From a virus: 61,084 bases of DNA. The position numbers and the translations under genes were made by a program. Below, one piece after another: positions 1-6,857 of this stretch. Positions within the stretch are counted from its first letter, which is position 1; each line of letters starts with the position of its first letter. The notes under the pieces were generated by a model. That model was not told the DNA's origin. It saw only the letters and a list, made by a program, of their open reading frames with translations, and did no database searches. The DNA is taken from the IMG/VR virus record IMGVR_UViG_3300021519_000011, positions 1-61,084 of that record, one strand, 5' to 3'.

Positions 1-89
1 GCACCTAGCCTACCTAGGTGAGCCTTCAACTGAACCCTCTTTGGAGCCACAGCACCCGCCAGCCGCTCGTAGAATCGGTGCTAGCTTCG
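1..89. repeat. Left copy of 89-bp terminal direct repeat
   Basis: This stretch recurs at the right end of the window (60996-61084) with two substitutions, at positions 39 (C here, T there) and 67 (T here, C there). It opens with a 7-bp hairpin, CACCTAG/CTAGGTG with a 5-base loop (2-20), and holds a second inverted pair, AGCACC/GGTGCT (51-56 and 77-82). The simplest reading is an assembly overlap of a circular or permuted genome, with the mismatches coming from population variants. A true terminal repeat is possible but unproven. Confidence 0.9.
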
Positions 90-289
90 CCGCCGATATA
101 TGCACTATTCCGTCTACTACCCCCAGTAGTGCTGATACCTAACCCGCTGGTGTATTTGAAGCCGCCCAGATTAGACAGCAGAAATGAAAAAACCCCATAC
201 AACTGGAGTCTATTTTGGTCATTCGCTTATGTTTGTCAATCCAAGAACCAAGCATAAGAAAACTTTGCATAGACCCCATGTGTATAGGG

Positions 290-376
290 TTTCTTGGTTG
301 ATTATACATTAATGAACCGACCAAAGTCCATTGCTGCAAGGAAACTATAACACGGGTTTCAAATCCGTGCAAGAAA
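290..376 (+). other. tRNA-like cloverleaf, no clear anticodon arm
   Basis: A 7-bp closing stem (TTTCTTG at 290-296 with CAAGAAA at 370-376) encloses three hairpins. A D-arm-like hairpin is at 297-317. A bulged middle hairpin is at 325-346. A T-arm-like hairpin is at 351-369, with CACGGG/TCCGTG flanking a TTTCAAA loop. The closing and T-arm stems together give about 13 bp of stacked helix, as in tRNA. No 7-base anticodon loop or CCA end is visible, so it is not called a tRNA. It may be a decayed tRNA, a tRNA mimic or chance. Confidence 0.35.
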
Positions 377-382
377 AAGAAT

Positions 383-410
383 GGGGGGAAGGTATGCTCA
401 CTTCACCCCC
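383..410. other. Strong GC hairpin
   Basis: A G-run followed by GAAG (383-391) pairs with CTTC followed by a C-run (401-410), with one mismatch and a 9-base loop. No U-tract follows on the plus strand, so a standard terminator is not supported. It sits just after the tRNA-like fold. Confidence 0.5.
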
Positions 411-478
411 GAGTGCCGTGTGGAGAGGAGCCACTGGCAAAGGATACCCGAGGAAGGTATTAGCGCAAATATACCACA

Positions 479-498
479 TACTGTATAGATATACATAA
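479..498. promoter_or_regulatory. LexA-box-like palindrome (SOS-like site 1)
   Basis: The 20 bases TACTGTATAGATATACATAA match the enterobacterial SOS-box consensus (TACTGTATATATATACAGTA) at 17 positions and contain the core TGTA-N6-TACA. It directly abuts the AGGGTAAACCCT dyad at 498-509. The phage encodes a LexA-type DNA-binding domain (50107-50331) that could be the ligand; that link is inference. Confidence 0.5.
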
Positions 499-509
499 GG
501 GTAAACCCT
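498..509. promoter_or_regulatory. AGGGTAAACCCT dyad site
   Basis: AGGGT and ACCCT are inverted arms around AA. The exact 12-mer occurs four times in the window (498, 10713, 12400, 53825), with near copies at 22114, 42099 and 46787. This copy is non-coding. The binding partner is unknown; ParB-like or RHH proteins of the phage are candidates. Confidence 0.45.
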
Positions 510-512
510 AAC

Positions 513-531
513 CTATGTGGTAACGTTACCA
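513..531. promoter_or_regulatory. Palindrome TGGTAACGTTACCA
   Basis: A perfect 14-bp palindrome lies at 518-531. The 15 bases CTATGTGGTAACGTT (513-527) recur at 50493-50507, where they form a related inverted repeat. Likely an operator-type site; ligand unknown. Confidence 0.45.
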
Positions 532-538
532 GATACGC

Positions 539-910
539 TTAAAAAATAGGCACATTTGGGTATTCAGAGATAGTTACCTGACACCCACCACCTTTGATCT
601 TATCGCCGCGCTCAATGGTTATCTTCCATACTTGTTGGTCGTCATCAAATGCCCCTGCGTCCTGTAGGGAATCACAAATGCATTTGGCGGCATTATCAAT
701 ATCCATAAGGCGCTTGTCTCGTGGAAACAACATTACATTTAACTCTACTGGTGCGCTACCAAATCCCTTATGGTTGCTGGCCTTCCATATTTCCTTAACG
801 CGCCGTTTAAATTCAACGCCCCGCTTAGAAATATAACGGCGCTTGCCAGACTGAAGCCAGTAAGCATTGACGGAAACAAAATAAGGTAGGGTTAGGGTAA
901 TTACTAACAC
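539..910 (-). CDS. rusA: RusA-like Holliday junction resolvase
   Basis: 123 aa, close to the 120 aa of E. coli RusA. RusA is a homodimeric endonuclease that resolves Holliday junctions and branched DNA before packaging. The signature is visible: D70, D72 and K76 in the M-D-I-D-N-A-A-K segment and D89-D91 in the G-A-F-D-D-D-Q-Q segment, lining up with catalytic D70, D72, K76 and D91 of the E. coli enzyme. The N-terminal P-Y-F-V-S-V-N motif is also typical. The start is GTG without a strong Shine-Dalgarno. It diverges from the 989 gene and, on a circular map, reads toward the ParB/MT-A70 operon. Confidence 0.93.
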   Translation of the reverse strand: MLVITLTLPYFVSVNAYWLQSGKRRYISKRGVEFKRRVKEIWKASNHKGFGSAPVELNVMLFPRDKRLMDIDNAAKCICDSLQDAGAFDDDQQVWKITIERGDKIKGGGCQVTISEYPNVPIF

Positions 911-939
911 AATAGTTGAAAGAAAGTGGGTATAACCTA

Positions 940-968
940 TTTACAATTAATCATTCATGGATTATATT
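940..968 (+). promoter_or_regulatory. Sigma70-type promoter of the rightward operon
   Basis: TTTACA (940-945), a 17-bp spacer and TATATT (963-968) each match the sigma70 consensus at five of six bases. It lies 20 bp upstream of the 989 start, with a strong AGAGGAGAGG Shine-Dalgarno between. On the minus strand the same gap has TTGCCT (988-983) and TATAAT (966-961) with a 16-bp spacer, a possible divergent promoter for rusA. Recognition by the host polymerase is inferred. Confidence 0.6.
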
Positions 969-988
969 CCCAATCAGAGGAGAGGCAA

Positions 989-1843
989 ATGAAAAAGGTG
1001 TGTGTAGTTAACTTCTGGGACGGCGCGTTCGACGGGGACTTCTTTGAGTTCTTTTTTAGCGCGGCATTTGACGGCATAGAGTATGTGCATAGCCCGCATG
1101 ACGCTGACGTAATTATTAGCTCCGTCTTTGGTCGTACACAAACAAATCCCGCAAAAACAATTATGTATATTGGCGAGAATGTACGTCCTAACTACATGGG
1201 ATACAACCACTCCCTTTCATTTGATCACGATACTTATGGTGGACGTAATTTCCGTTTACCTCTTTGGTGGTCACGCCTTGCATGGGACGGATTTACACAA
1301 AAGCCCCGCAAACAAAATTCCCACAATCATGGATACGAAGACCTTATATCCATTGATTCCCTAACAAACGGGCGCACTCTTGATTTGAGCCAGAAGACTA
1401 AGTTCTGCGCCATGATTGCTGGGAACCCTGAAGGATTGCGAGTTAACTTGTACAACTCATTGAACAAGTACAAACCAGTAGACGGATACGGACTTATGTT
1501 TGGTAACTCATTGCGCCAATCTAAGTTTGACATATTGCCTGAGTATAAATTTTGCTTATGCCCTGAGAACTCGGTCTATGACGGCTATGTAACCGAGAAG
1601 TTAATTGACGCTTACGCGGGCGGTACGGTGCCAATCTATAGTGGGGACTCATCGGTAGCTGAGGACTTTAACTACAACGCTTTTTTAAATTATCAAGAGA
1701 TTAGAGATATGGAACAGTTTGTAGAACACGTTTCTTTTTTTGATCGCAACACAGAAGCATACCGATCTGTATATGAACGCCCCCTACTGGACGAATCACC
1801 AAGTCTTGATAACGCAATTGCTTTTGTAAGGAGTATTGTATGA
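989..1843 (+). CDS. GT10 (fucosyltransferase-like) glycosyltransferase
   Basis: 284 aa from the ATG at 989, chosen because it follows a strong purine-rich Shine-Dalgarno. The C-terminal half has the family 10 donor-binding signature near residues 187-219: Y-K-F-C-L-C-P-E-N-S, then Y-V-T-E-K-L, then G-G-T-V-P-I-Y-S-G. The family moves fucose or a related sugar from a GDP-sugar to an acceptor glycan. The N-terminal acceptor half is divergent, so the acceptor is unknown. It leads the operon, overlaps the next gene by ATGA, and shares the region with two more glycosyltransferases and a sugar-type methyltransferase. Confidence 0.85.
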   Translation: MKKVCVVNFWDGAFDGDFFEFFFSAAFDGIEYVHSPHDADVIISSVFGRTQTNPAKTIMYIGENVRPNYMGYNHSLSFDHDTYGGRNFRLPLWWSRLAWDGFTQKPRKQNSHNHGYEDLISIDSLTNGRTLDLSQKTKFCAMIAGNPEGLRVNLYNSLNKYKPVDGYGLMFGNSLRQSKFDILPEYKFCLCPENSVYDGYVTEKLIDAYAGGTVPIYSGDSSVAEDFNYNAFLNYQEIRDMEQFVEHVSFFDRNTEAYRSVYERPLLDESPSLDNAIAFVRSIV

Positions 1844-2184
1844 ACGCAAATGAACTAGCTGATAAATTAGAAAAGTGTTGCTTAGTATCATGGGGCGAGT
1901 GCAACCACGAAGATTACGATACTGATATTTGGACAAAAATGAAGTCTGCTACCATGCTACGCCAGCAACAAGAGCAAATCAACAACCTGAAGCAATGGGA
2001 AAAGCGCCAGCTTGATGTCATTGAGGCGTTAAAACAAATCATTGACGCAAACAACCTAAACCAAAACATTGGGCAGTTTGTAAAGCCAGACTTAACAATT
2101 GAGGAAGTCATGTCAGAGCATTGCACCCGTTACAAGTTAGGTTATAGCCCATTAAATGATTATGCATCGGTAAAAGCAAAATGA
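1840..2184 (+). CDS. Small coiled-coil protein, function unknown
   Basis: 114 aa. It starts in an ATGA overlap with the GT10-like gene, implying translational coupling. The centre (about residues 37-70) is rich in Gln, Glu, Lys and Leu and looks like a coiled coil. The N-terminus (N-E-L-A-D-K-L-E-K) resembles short helical leaders of many phage early proteins. No catalytic motif, signal or membrane segment is visible. Confidence 0.75.
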   Translation: MNANELADKLEKCCLVSWGECNHEDYDTDIWTKMKSATMLRQQQEQINNLKQWEKRQLDVIEALKQIIDANNLNQNIGQFVKPDLTIEEVMSEHCTRYKLGYSPLNDYASVKAK

Positions 2185-2426
2185 ATACAGAAAAATTAGG
2201 CGGAACAAAAACATTTGAAATTAAAGAAAGTTATGAAGTTGAAGGTATTACTGAGGACTTTATTTGGTATAACTCAAAAATACTAAAAAATAAAATGAGT
2301 TCTTGGGAATATGAGTTTGAAAGAATTATTAATGTAATGGAAAGCCGCCATAAAGAACACCTTGAAATTATTAACGATTTGATGCGTGAGAACAATTTTT
2401 TAAGATCAAAGGTAAAAGAAAAATGA
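2181..2426 (+). CDS. Small charged protein, function unknown
   Basis: 81 aa, Lys/Glu-rich and mostly helical by composition, with a coiled-coil-like C-terminal half. It begins in an ATGA overlap with the previous gene and ends in another with the next. I recognise no family. Confidence 0.7.
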   Translation: MNTEKLGGTKTFEIKESYEVEGITEDFIWYNSKILKNKMSSWEYEFERIINVMESRHKEHLEIINDLMRENNFLRSKVKEK

Positions 2427-2674
2427 AAACACGTTTTGATTTAGAGCAGGACATACTAGCTTTGTGGGGAGTTAAAGAAGTGGTAGATAACTTAATCTTT
2501 CGGGCGTGTGATCACGCTGAAATACTTACCGAAGATCAGTTAGCCAACTACTTAATTATGGTATCTAACTTACTAGAGTTACAGGGCGAGAAAGCATTTG
2601 ATACTTTTAAACAGTACGAACAAGTAGACGAATATGCTTCAGAAGAGGCTAAGGAAAAAAGGACAATACTATGA
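2423..2674 (+). CDS. Small acidic protein, function unknown
   Basis: 83 aa with a hydrophobic-patterned helical core (about residues 10-55) and an acidic tail. ATGA overlaps on both sides place it firmly in the operon. It has no Cys cluster, signal or catalytic motif. Confidence 0.7.
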   Translation: MKTRFDLEQDILALWGVKEVVDNLIFRACDHAEILTEDQLANYLIMVSNLLELQGEKAFDTFKQYEQVDEYASEEAKEKRTIL

Positions 2675-2883
2675 AAATAATAACGAAGTTGCGTAAAGAA
2701 AGAAAAGACGGTTCAGCTATTTGTGAACTTGATTTGGATAGGGAAGCTAAGGACTGGCTAATAGGCGAGGGGTTTGTGTCCGTCTTAAGTAAAGCATTGG
2801 GGGTTTCAGAGTCATTTGCAAAGAAGCAACCTAAACGAATAAGAGAGTTAGTAAAAGATTTAGATATAGATGGGCGTTGCTAA
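2671..2883 (+). CDS. Small protein, possible helix-turn-helix
   Basis: 70 aa with a basic N-terminus (M-K-I-I-T-K-L-R-K-E-R-K). Residues about 28-60 (L-I-G-E-G-F then S-K-A-L-G-V-S-E-S-F-A-K-K) could form a small helix-turn-helix, but this is only compositional. Its stop overlaps the radical SAM start as TAATG. Confidence 0.65.
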   Translation: MKIITKLRKERKDGSAICELDLDREAKDWLIGEGFVSVLSKALGVSESFAKKQPKRIRELVKDLDIDGRC

Positions 2884-3752
2884 TGAAATCTAAGTACGGC
2901 ATACAGCACCCACACTCGCCAGTAATGGAGCTAACTACTATGGTTGGGTGTCCGCTGATGTGTTCTTTCTGTCCACAAGAAAACTTGCGCGATAACTACG
3001 GCGATAAGACCAAGTACCTAACACCAGTAGATTTAATTCACGTTCTAACAAAGCTGCCGCGCAATACTCGCATAGATTTTTCAGGTATGTCCGAACCTTG
3101 GGCTAACCCAGACTGCACTCAAATGCTGGAAGAAGTCCTATACATGGGATTTAACATAGCGATCTACACGACCCTGTACGGCATGACGAATGAAGATGCG
3201 CGTAGGGTTAAGAAAGTATTGGAAGACCACCCTAAACAGGTAGAAGTAATTATGTTTCACCTACCCGATTCCAACGGCAACATGAAGGGCTGGAAATACT
3301 CAGAAGAATGGGTAGAGTCGTTAAAGATAATGACCCAGCTTGATCTTCCTTGTGGCTTTGGTGCTATGACTATGGATGGTTCAGGTAAGGTTCATGCTGA
3401 TCTTCAGGACATGATTGGAGATTTGGCTGGCTGGCAAGGCCATACGCGGGCTGATAGCCTTAAGATAGAGCAGGTAGGCGACCAAGCAGTAAGTCTTACC
3501 CCACGCCATGACTTTGCCCTAACTTGCGCTTCTACGCCGTTTTACGACCGCAACGTCTTACTACCCAACGGCGATGTAGTGCTGTGCTGTATGGACTACA
3601 ACCTCAAACACGTTATAGGGAACTTATTAGAGCAGACCTATGATGAGATTTTTCAAAGTAAACCACTACTTGATCTGATTGCTATGAACGAGAAGCCTGA
3701 GTTTAACAAATGCAGTATTTGTAAATCGTGCGATAACGTGAGGAAGATATGA
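2883..3752 (+). CDS. Radical SAM enzyme with SPASM-like tail
   Basis: 289 aa from the ATG at 2883, which overlaps the upstream stop as TAATG; a TTG 6 bases upstream is less likely. C23-x3-C27-x2-C30 (G-C-P-L-M-C-S-F-C) is the canonical motif binding the 4Fe-4S cluster that cleaves S-adenosylmethionine. D-F-S-G-M-S-E-P-W fits the following strand. The C-terminus (L-L-P-N-G-D-V-V-L-C-C, then I-G-N-L, then C-S-I-C-K-S-C) is a shortened SPASM-like region that could bind an auxiliary cluster. The substrate is unknown; neighbours suggest a sugar or peptide modification. Such enzymes are uncommon in phages. Confidence 0.88.
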   Translation: MKSKYGIQHPHSPVMELTTMVGCPLMCSFCPQENLRDNYGDKTKYLTPVDLIHVLTKLPRNTRIDFSGMSEPWANPDCTQMLEEVLYMGFNIAIYTTLYGMTNEDARRVKKVLEDHPKQVEVIMFHLPDSNGNMKGWKYSEEWVESLKIMTQLDLPCGFGAMTMDGSGKVHADLQDMIGDLAGWQGHTRADSLKIEQVGDQAVSLTPRHDFALTCASTPFYDRNVLLPNGDVVLCCMDYNLKHVIGNLLEQTYDEIFQSKPLLDLIAMNEKPEFNKCSICKSCDNVRKI

Positions 3753-4000
3753 AAGAAGAATTTTTAGCGTGGGCAAAGAAAAAGCGATTGCTAGAGGAAA
3801 GCAATACTGAATCAACAGATCATATGGTTGGGTGGCTATGGATTACTTGGCAAACAGCTTGGAGAATAGGGGCTGCTACTCATAAACCAACAATGGATAA
3901 GTTGCGTATGGAACGAGATGCCTATGAACAAGAGATACAAAAAACACTTACGCAGAAATATTATTTTGAGGCTTTAGCAGAACAAAATGAAAAATTATGA
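3749..4000 (+). CDS. Small protein, function unknown
   Basis: 83 aa joined by ATGA overlaps to the radical SAM gene before it and the methyltransferase after it. It has a Trp-rich centre (G-W-L-W-I-T-W-Q-T-A-W) near residues 28-39 and a helical charged C-terminus. Similar short Trp-rich proteins occur in phage early regions, but no function can be assigned. Confidence 0.7.
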   Translation: MKEEFLAWAKKKRLLEESNTESTDHMVGWLWITWQTAWRIGAATHKPTMDKLRMERDAYEQEIQKTLTQKYYFEALAEQNEKL

Positions 4001-4728
4001 TTGATCAACTAAAAGAATTGGTTAAAGCACTACGCCCTGTACAAACGAATTTTAAGCTCATACGGGTAGGCGGCGCTAATGATGGCGGTTACTTAATACC
4101 TGACGATTTAGATGGTATAGCGGCTTGCTTCTCGCCCGGAGTTGCTGATACGGCTAGCTTCGAGGCGGGGCTATGTTGTAGGGGTATTGGGTCACACCTT
4201 GCAGACGGATCGGTTGATGGCGCGCCAAAAGGCATCACACCACTATCGTTTACCAAGAAGTATCTAGACGGATACAACGACGAGAACAACATAAGTTTAT
4301 TTTCTTGGGTATTGGGGACGGATGCGTATCAGTTTGGCGAGGACTTGATTCTTCAGATGGATATTGAAGGCGCAGAATATGCAACTATCATAGCCACCCC
4401 GCTATGTATATTAAAAAAGTTTAGGATTATCTGTGTAGAAGTTCACGACACCGATGCATGGTTTAACCCGATTGCTTGGAATACTGTTCAGACATTCTTT
4501 GCCAAGTTAACTGAAGACTTTCATGTAGTACATAATCATCCTAACAATAACTGTGGAAATGTAGAGGCTGGTGGTTTTATTTTGCCGCGGGTATTTGAAT
4601 TAACCTTGTTACGTAAAGATAGGAGTGAGGCGCTTGGTTTTATAGAAGACTTACCTCACCCATTGGATGCCCGCAATGTATTAGATAAACCTGTATTAGA
4701 ACTGCCAAAGGAATGGTATGGAGCGTAG
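3997..4728 (+). CDS. FkbM-family methyltransferase
   Basis: 243 aa. It shows the FkbM layout: N-terminal D-G-G-Y-L-I-P (about 29-35), a SAM-site-like F-S-P-G-V-A-D-T-A-S-F-E segment (45-56) and the diagnostic M-D-I-E-G-A-E motif (121-127), then I-I-C-V-E-V-H-D. Known members O-methylate sugars or small molecules, and phage members usually travel with glycosyltransferases, as here. The likely role is capping or decorating a glycan made by the neighbouring enzymes; that is inference. Confidence 0.85.
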   Translation: MIDQLKELVKALRPVQTNFKLIRVGGANDGGYLIPDDLDGIAACFSPGVADTASFEAGLCCRGIGSHLADGSVDGAPKGITPLSFTKKYLDGYNDENNISLFSWVLGTDAYQFGEDLILQMDIEGAEYATIIATPLCILKKFRIICVEVHDTDAWFNPIAWNTVQTFFAKLTEDFHVVHNHPNNNCGNVEAGGFILPRVFELTLLRKDRSEALGFIEDLPHPLDARNVLDKPVLELPKEWYGA

Positions 4729-4879
4729 AGACGAATTTGCTAAAGCAATTATGGCTGGCATTATTGCTGCTGATTGGAAGTTTGATCTAACTGAAAAGAA
4801 GTGGGATGAGATTGCCGCCCGCCGTGCTTATGAGTTAGCAGACGCTATGATTAAAGAACGGGAGATTAATAATGTATAA
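4718..4879 (+). CDS. Small phage protein, function unknown
   Basis: 53 aa. The pattern E-F-A-K-A-I-M-A-G-I-I-A, then A-R-R-A-Y-E-L-A-D-A-M-I, matches a very common class of short phage proteins of unknown role. The start overlaps the methyltransferase end by 11 bases, and the end overlaps the next gene by 8 bases. Confidence 0.7.
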   Translation: MERRDEFAKAIMAGIIAADWKFDLTEKKWDEIAARRAYELADAMIKEREINNV

Positions 4880-5042
4880 AAACATTGGACTTGGAATACT
4901 TTTTGTTGCTTTGATTTTGTCGTTCAGTATGCGCAGCAACAACTGCCAAAAGGTAACGGTAGAACCATATAAACAAAATCAAATGGTGGACGGCTGTGTA
5001 ATGCAGAAGTCGGGCGAGAATTGGATAAGAACATGCGGATAA
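4872..5042 (+). CDS. Small membrane-anchored protein
   Basis: 56 aa. Residues about 5-20 (I-G-L-G-I-L-F-V-A-L-I-L-S-F-S) form an N-terminal membrane segment or uncleaved signal, followed by a short outside domain with three cysteines (C25, C42, C55). It overlaps both neighbours. Function unknown; the cysteines suggest an oxidising compartment. Confidence 0.65.
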   Translation: MYKNIGLGILFVALILSFSMRSNNCQKVTVEPYKQNQMVDGCVMQKSGENWIRTCG

Positions 5043-5701
5043 TGGTAATCACCCCTACTACTGGGAAAGATACGTTGGAGAAAGCTATTGAAAGCGTTAA
5101 AGCACAAACAATAGAAACAGAGCATTTGGTTGTGTCTGATGGGGTGCATATGGATCGCCCAGACGTGCGTTACTTTATGACTCTACCCGAAAACGTAGGC
5201 GGTAATGGGTGGTATGGACACCGAGTATATGCAGCTATGCCACTAATGGTAAATGCTGATTACATTTTGTTTTTAGATGAAGATAATTGGTTTGAGCCAA
5301 ACCACGTAGAGACGATGATTAATAAGATCAAAAGCAAAAACCTAATGTGGGCTTATAGCTTGAGGAGAATATGTGATGAATCAGGACAATATGTTTGTGA
5401 CGATGATTGCGAATCACTCGGTCGCTGTCCAACGTTTTACGATAGTAATCTCAATTTTGTTGATACTAATTGTTATTGCTTTCGGCGTGAATTCTTGGTT
5501 ACTGTGGCGCACTATTTCTACGGCGGCTGGGGTGCAGACCGCCCCTTCTATAAAGCTACCAGCACAGCTTTGCCTGCCTTCGGATGCACAGGAGAGGCTA
5601 CGGTTAATTACCGAGCGCCCGAGAGATTACATCAGATGTTTGCAGAAGGAAACAAATTAATGAAAGAAGCATACAAAATCTTACCTTGGAGAATGAAATG
5701 A
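5033..5701 (+). CDS. GT-A glycosyltransferase (family 2-like)
   Basis: 222 aa from the ATG at 5033; an ATG at 5042, overlapping the upstream stop, is also possible. The N-terminus (I-T-P-T-T-G-K-D-T-L-E-K-A-I-E-S-V) is the nucleotide-sugar strand-loop-helix of GT2-like enzymes. F-L-D-E-D-N (80-85) is the D-x-D metal/sugar-nucleotide motif. Acceptor and sugar are unknown. It overlaps the next gene by ATGA and is one of three glycosyltransferases in the cluster. Confidence 0.85.
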   Translation: MRIMVITPTTGKDTLEKAIESVKAQTIETEHLVVSDGVHMDRPDVRYFMTLPENVGGNGWYGHRVYAAMPLMVNADYILFLDEDNWFEPNHVETMINKIKSKNLMWAYSLRRICDESGQYVCDDDCESLGRCPTFYDSNLNFVDTNCYCFRREFLVTVAHYFYGGWGADRPFYKATSTALPAFGCTGEATVNYRAPERLHQMFAEGNKLMKEAYKILPWRMK

Positions 5702-5913
5702 TCTGGGAAATAGCCTGCAAGATTGATGAATTAAACAACAAGATATCTAACGCCGCGGATGCTCTTGAGCTTATTGCTGACGACTTAACTAGCGCACCAC
5801 ATAGCGGGGCATTATGGTTGGTTCGAGACGTACTGAATGAAACAAGTAAGTCCATTGAGTTATTGGTAAGTGATTTAATGCATGAAGATAAACCTAAAGG
5901 AAAAAAGAAATGA
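5698..5913 (+). CDS. Small helical protein, function unknown
   Basis: 71 aa from the ATG at 5698, in ATGA overlap with the upstream glycosyltransferase and preceded by GGAG. It is amphipathic and helical (K-I-D-E-L-N-N-K-I-S-N-A-A-D-A-L-E-L-I-A) with a Lys-rich C-terminus. The heptad-like spacing suggests a coiled coil. Confidence 0.7.
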   Translation: MIWEIACKIDELNNKISNAADALELIADDLTSAPHSGALWLVRDVLNETSKSIELLVSDLMHEDKPKGKKK

Positions 5914-6707
5914 GCTTTAAGAAGAACAAGGTAGCACAGATGATTCAAGTACAAAAGCCGCCCCAACAGACTAAGTTGTTTGTAGCTACCCCAATGTATG
6001 GCGGGATGTGTACTGGAATGTACTCTTCAGCGATCATGCAGATGGTAGGCGTATGCGGGCAAAACGGCATTCAAATGTATTACTCCTTTATGATGAATGA
6101 GTCCTTGATTACCCGTGCTAGAAACTCGATGGCTTATGATTTTATGGAAACGGATGCCACCCATCTTATGTTTATTGATGCGGACATTGCCTTTAATCCC
6201 GCTGATATTCCCCGCATGGTTTCAGCGGATAAAGATATTATCTGTGGGCTTTATCCCAAAAAAGAAATTAACTGGGTTCAGGTATCTGAGGCTGTTAAAG
6301 CTGGTGTACCACCAGATCAACTACATCTTCATACCGGAGCATTTGTGCTTAACCTAGCACACGGAGAAACCCAGACCACTGGCAATGTTAACCAGCCTAT
6401 TGAGATTGCCAATGGTGGCACAGGCTTTATGTTGATTAAGCGCAAAGTTTTTGAAACGCTAAACGATAAAGTTCCAAGTTATACAAACGATATGTATCAC
6501 GCAGTAGATGTAGTGCGTAAGGTTAAGATCATTAAAGAGTTTTTTGCTACTTCTATTGATGAAGAATCTAACCGCCTTTTATCTGAGGATTATCACTTCT
6601 GTAAGATTTCAAGGATGGCTGGATTTAAAGTGTTTTGTGCGCCTTGGGCTAACTTTAGTCATACAGGTTCTTACAACTTTAGCGGTACTTTACCGAGGTC
6701 TGCATGA
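5910..6707 (+). CDS. Phage glycosyltransferase, GT-A/Anp1-like
   Basis: 265 aa. After a 20-residue lead it has F-V-A-T-P-M-Y-G-G and then R-A-R-N-S-M-A, followed by the D-A-D metal motif (90-92 in M-F-I-D-A-D-I-A-F). The C-terminal D-Y-H-F-C segment plausibly carries the catalytic base. The set matches a phage glycosyltransferase type related to Anp1/GT62. It may act on a phage structural protein, a host surface glycan or modified DNA; neighbours do not decide. Confidence 0.82.
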   Translation: MSFKKNKVAQMIQVQKPPQQTKLFVATPMYGGMCTGMYSSAIMQMVGVCGQNGIQMYYSFMMNESLITRARNSMAYDFMETDATHLMFIDADIAFNPADIPRMVSADKDIICGLYPKKEINWVQVSEAVKAGVPPDQLHLHTGAFVLNLAHGETQTTGNVNQPIEIANGGTGFMLIKRKVFETLNDKVPSYTNDMYHAVDVVRKVKIIKEFFATSIDEESNRLLSEDYHFCKISRMAGFKVFCAPWANFSHTGSYNFSGTLPRSA

Positions 6708-6850
6708 GTGGCTGGTTAATAATTTTAACTGGCCTTATATACGCTTGGATAGCAGTGGAGCAGGGGCTTAAAGGGAACATACCCATGTTGATCTGTTACA
6801 TCTGCTATGCGGGCGCTAACGTAGGTTTATGGATGATGGCAACTAAATGA
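6704..6850 (+). CDS. Two-helix membrane protein
   Basis: 48 aa, almost entirely hydrophobic: helices near residues 3-18 and 27-45 separated by a short charged loop (E-Q-G-L-K-G-N). It starts in an ATGA overlap with the glycosyltransferase. Such proteins can be superinfection-exclusion or glycan-flipping partners; nothing here proves either. Confidence 0.65.
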   Translation: MSGWLIILTGLIYAWIAVEQGLKGNIPMLICYICYAGANVGLWMMATK

Positions 6851-6857
6851 GGAAACT

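Larger units (their letters stand above)
90..538. other. Non-coding regulatory and structured region
   Basis: No convincing gene lies here; open frames on both strands lack ribosome binding sites and protein-like composition. It holds a tRNA-like fold (290-376), a strong hairpin (383-410), and three adjacent dyad sites at 479-531. If the genome is circular, this segment plus 60914-60995 lies downstream of rusA and upstream of the ParB/MT-A70 gene, so it could carry that operon's promoter or a replication origin. Both roles are inference. Confidence 0.6.

Noticed and set aside
18-372. Two open frames in the left end region (18-257 plus, 139-372 minus)
   Set aside because: Poor starts and no protein-like pattern; the region is better read as regulatory and structured.
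5373-5660. A 95-codon frame with a membrane helix inside the GT2-like gene
   Set aside because: It lies entirely in another frame of a clear glycosyltransferase, has no good ribosome site and is not conserved in any way I can see.
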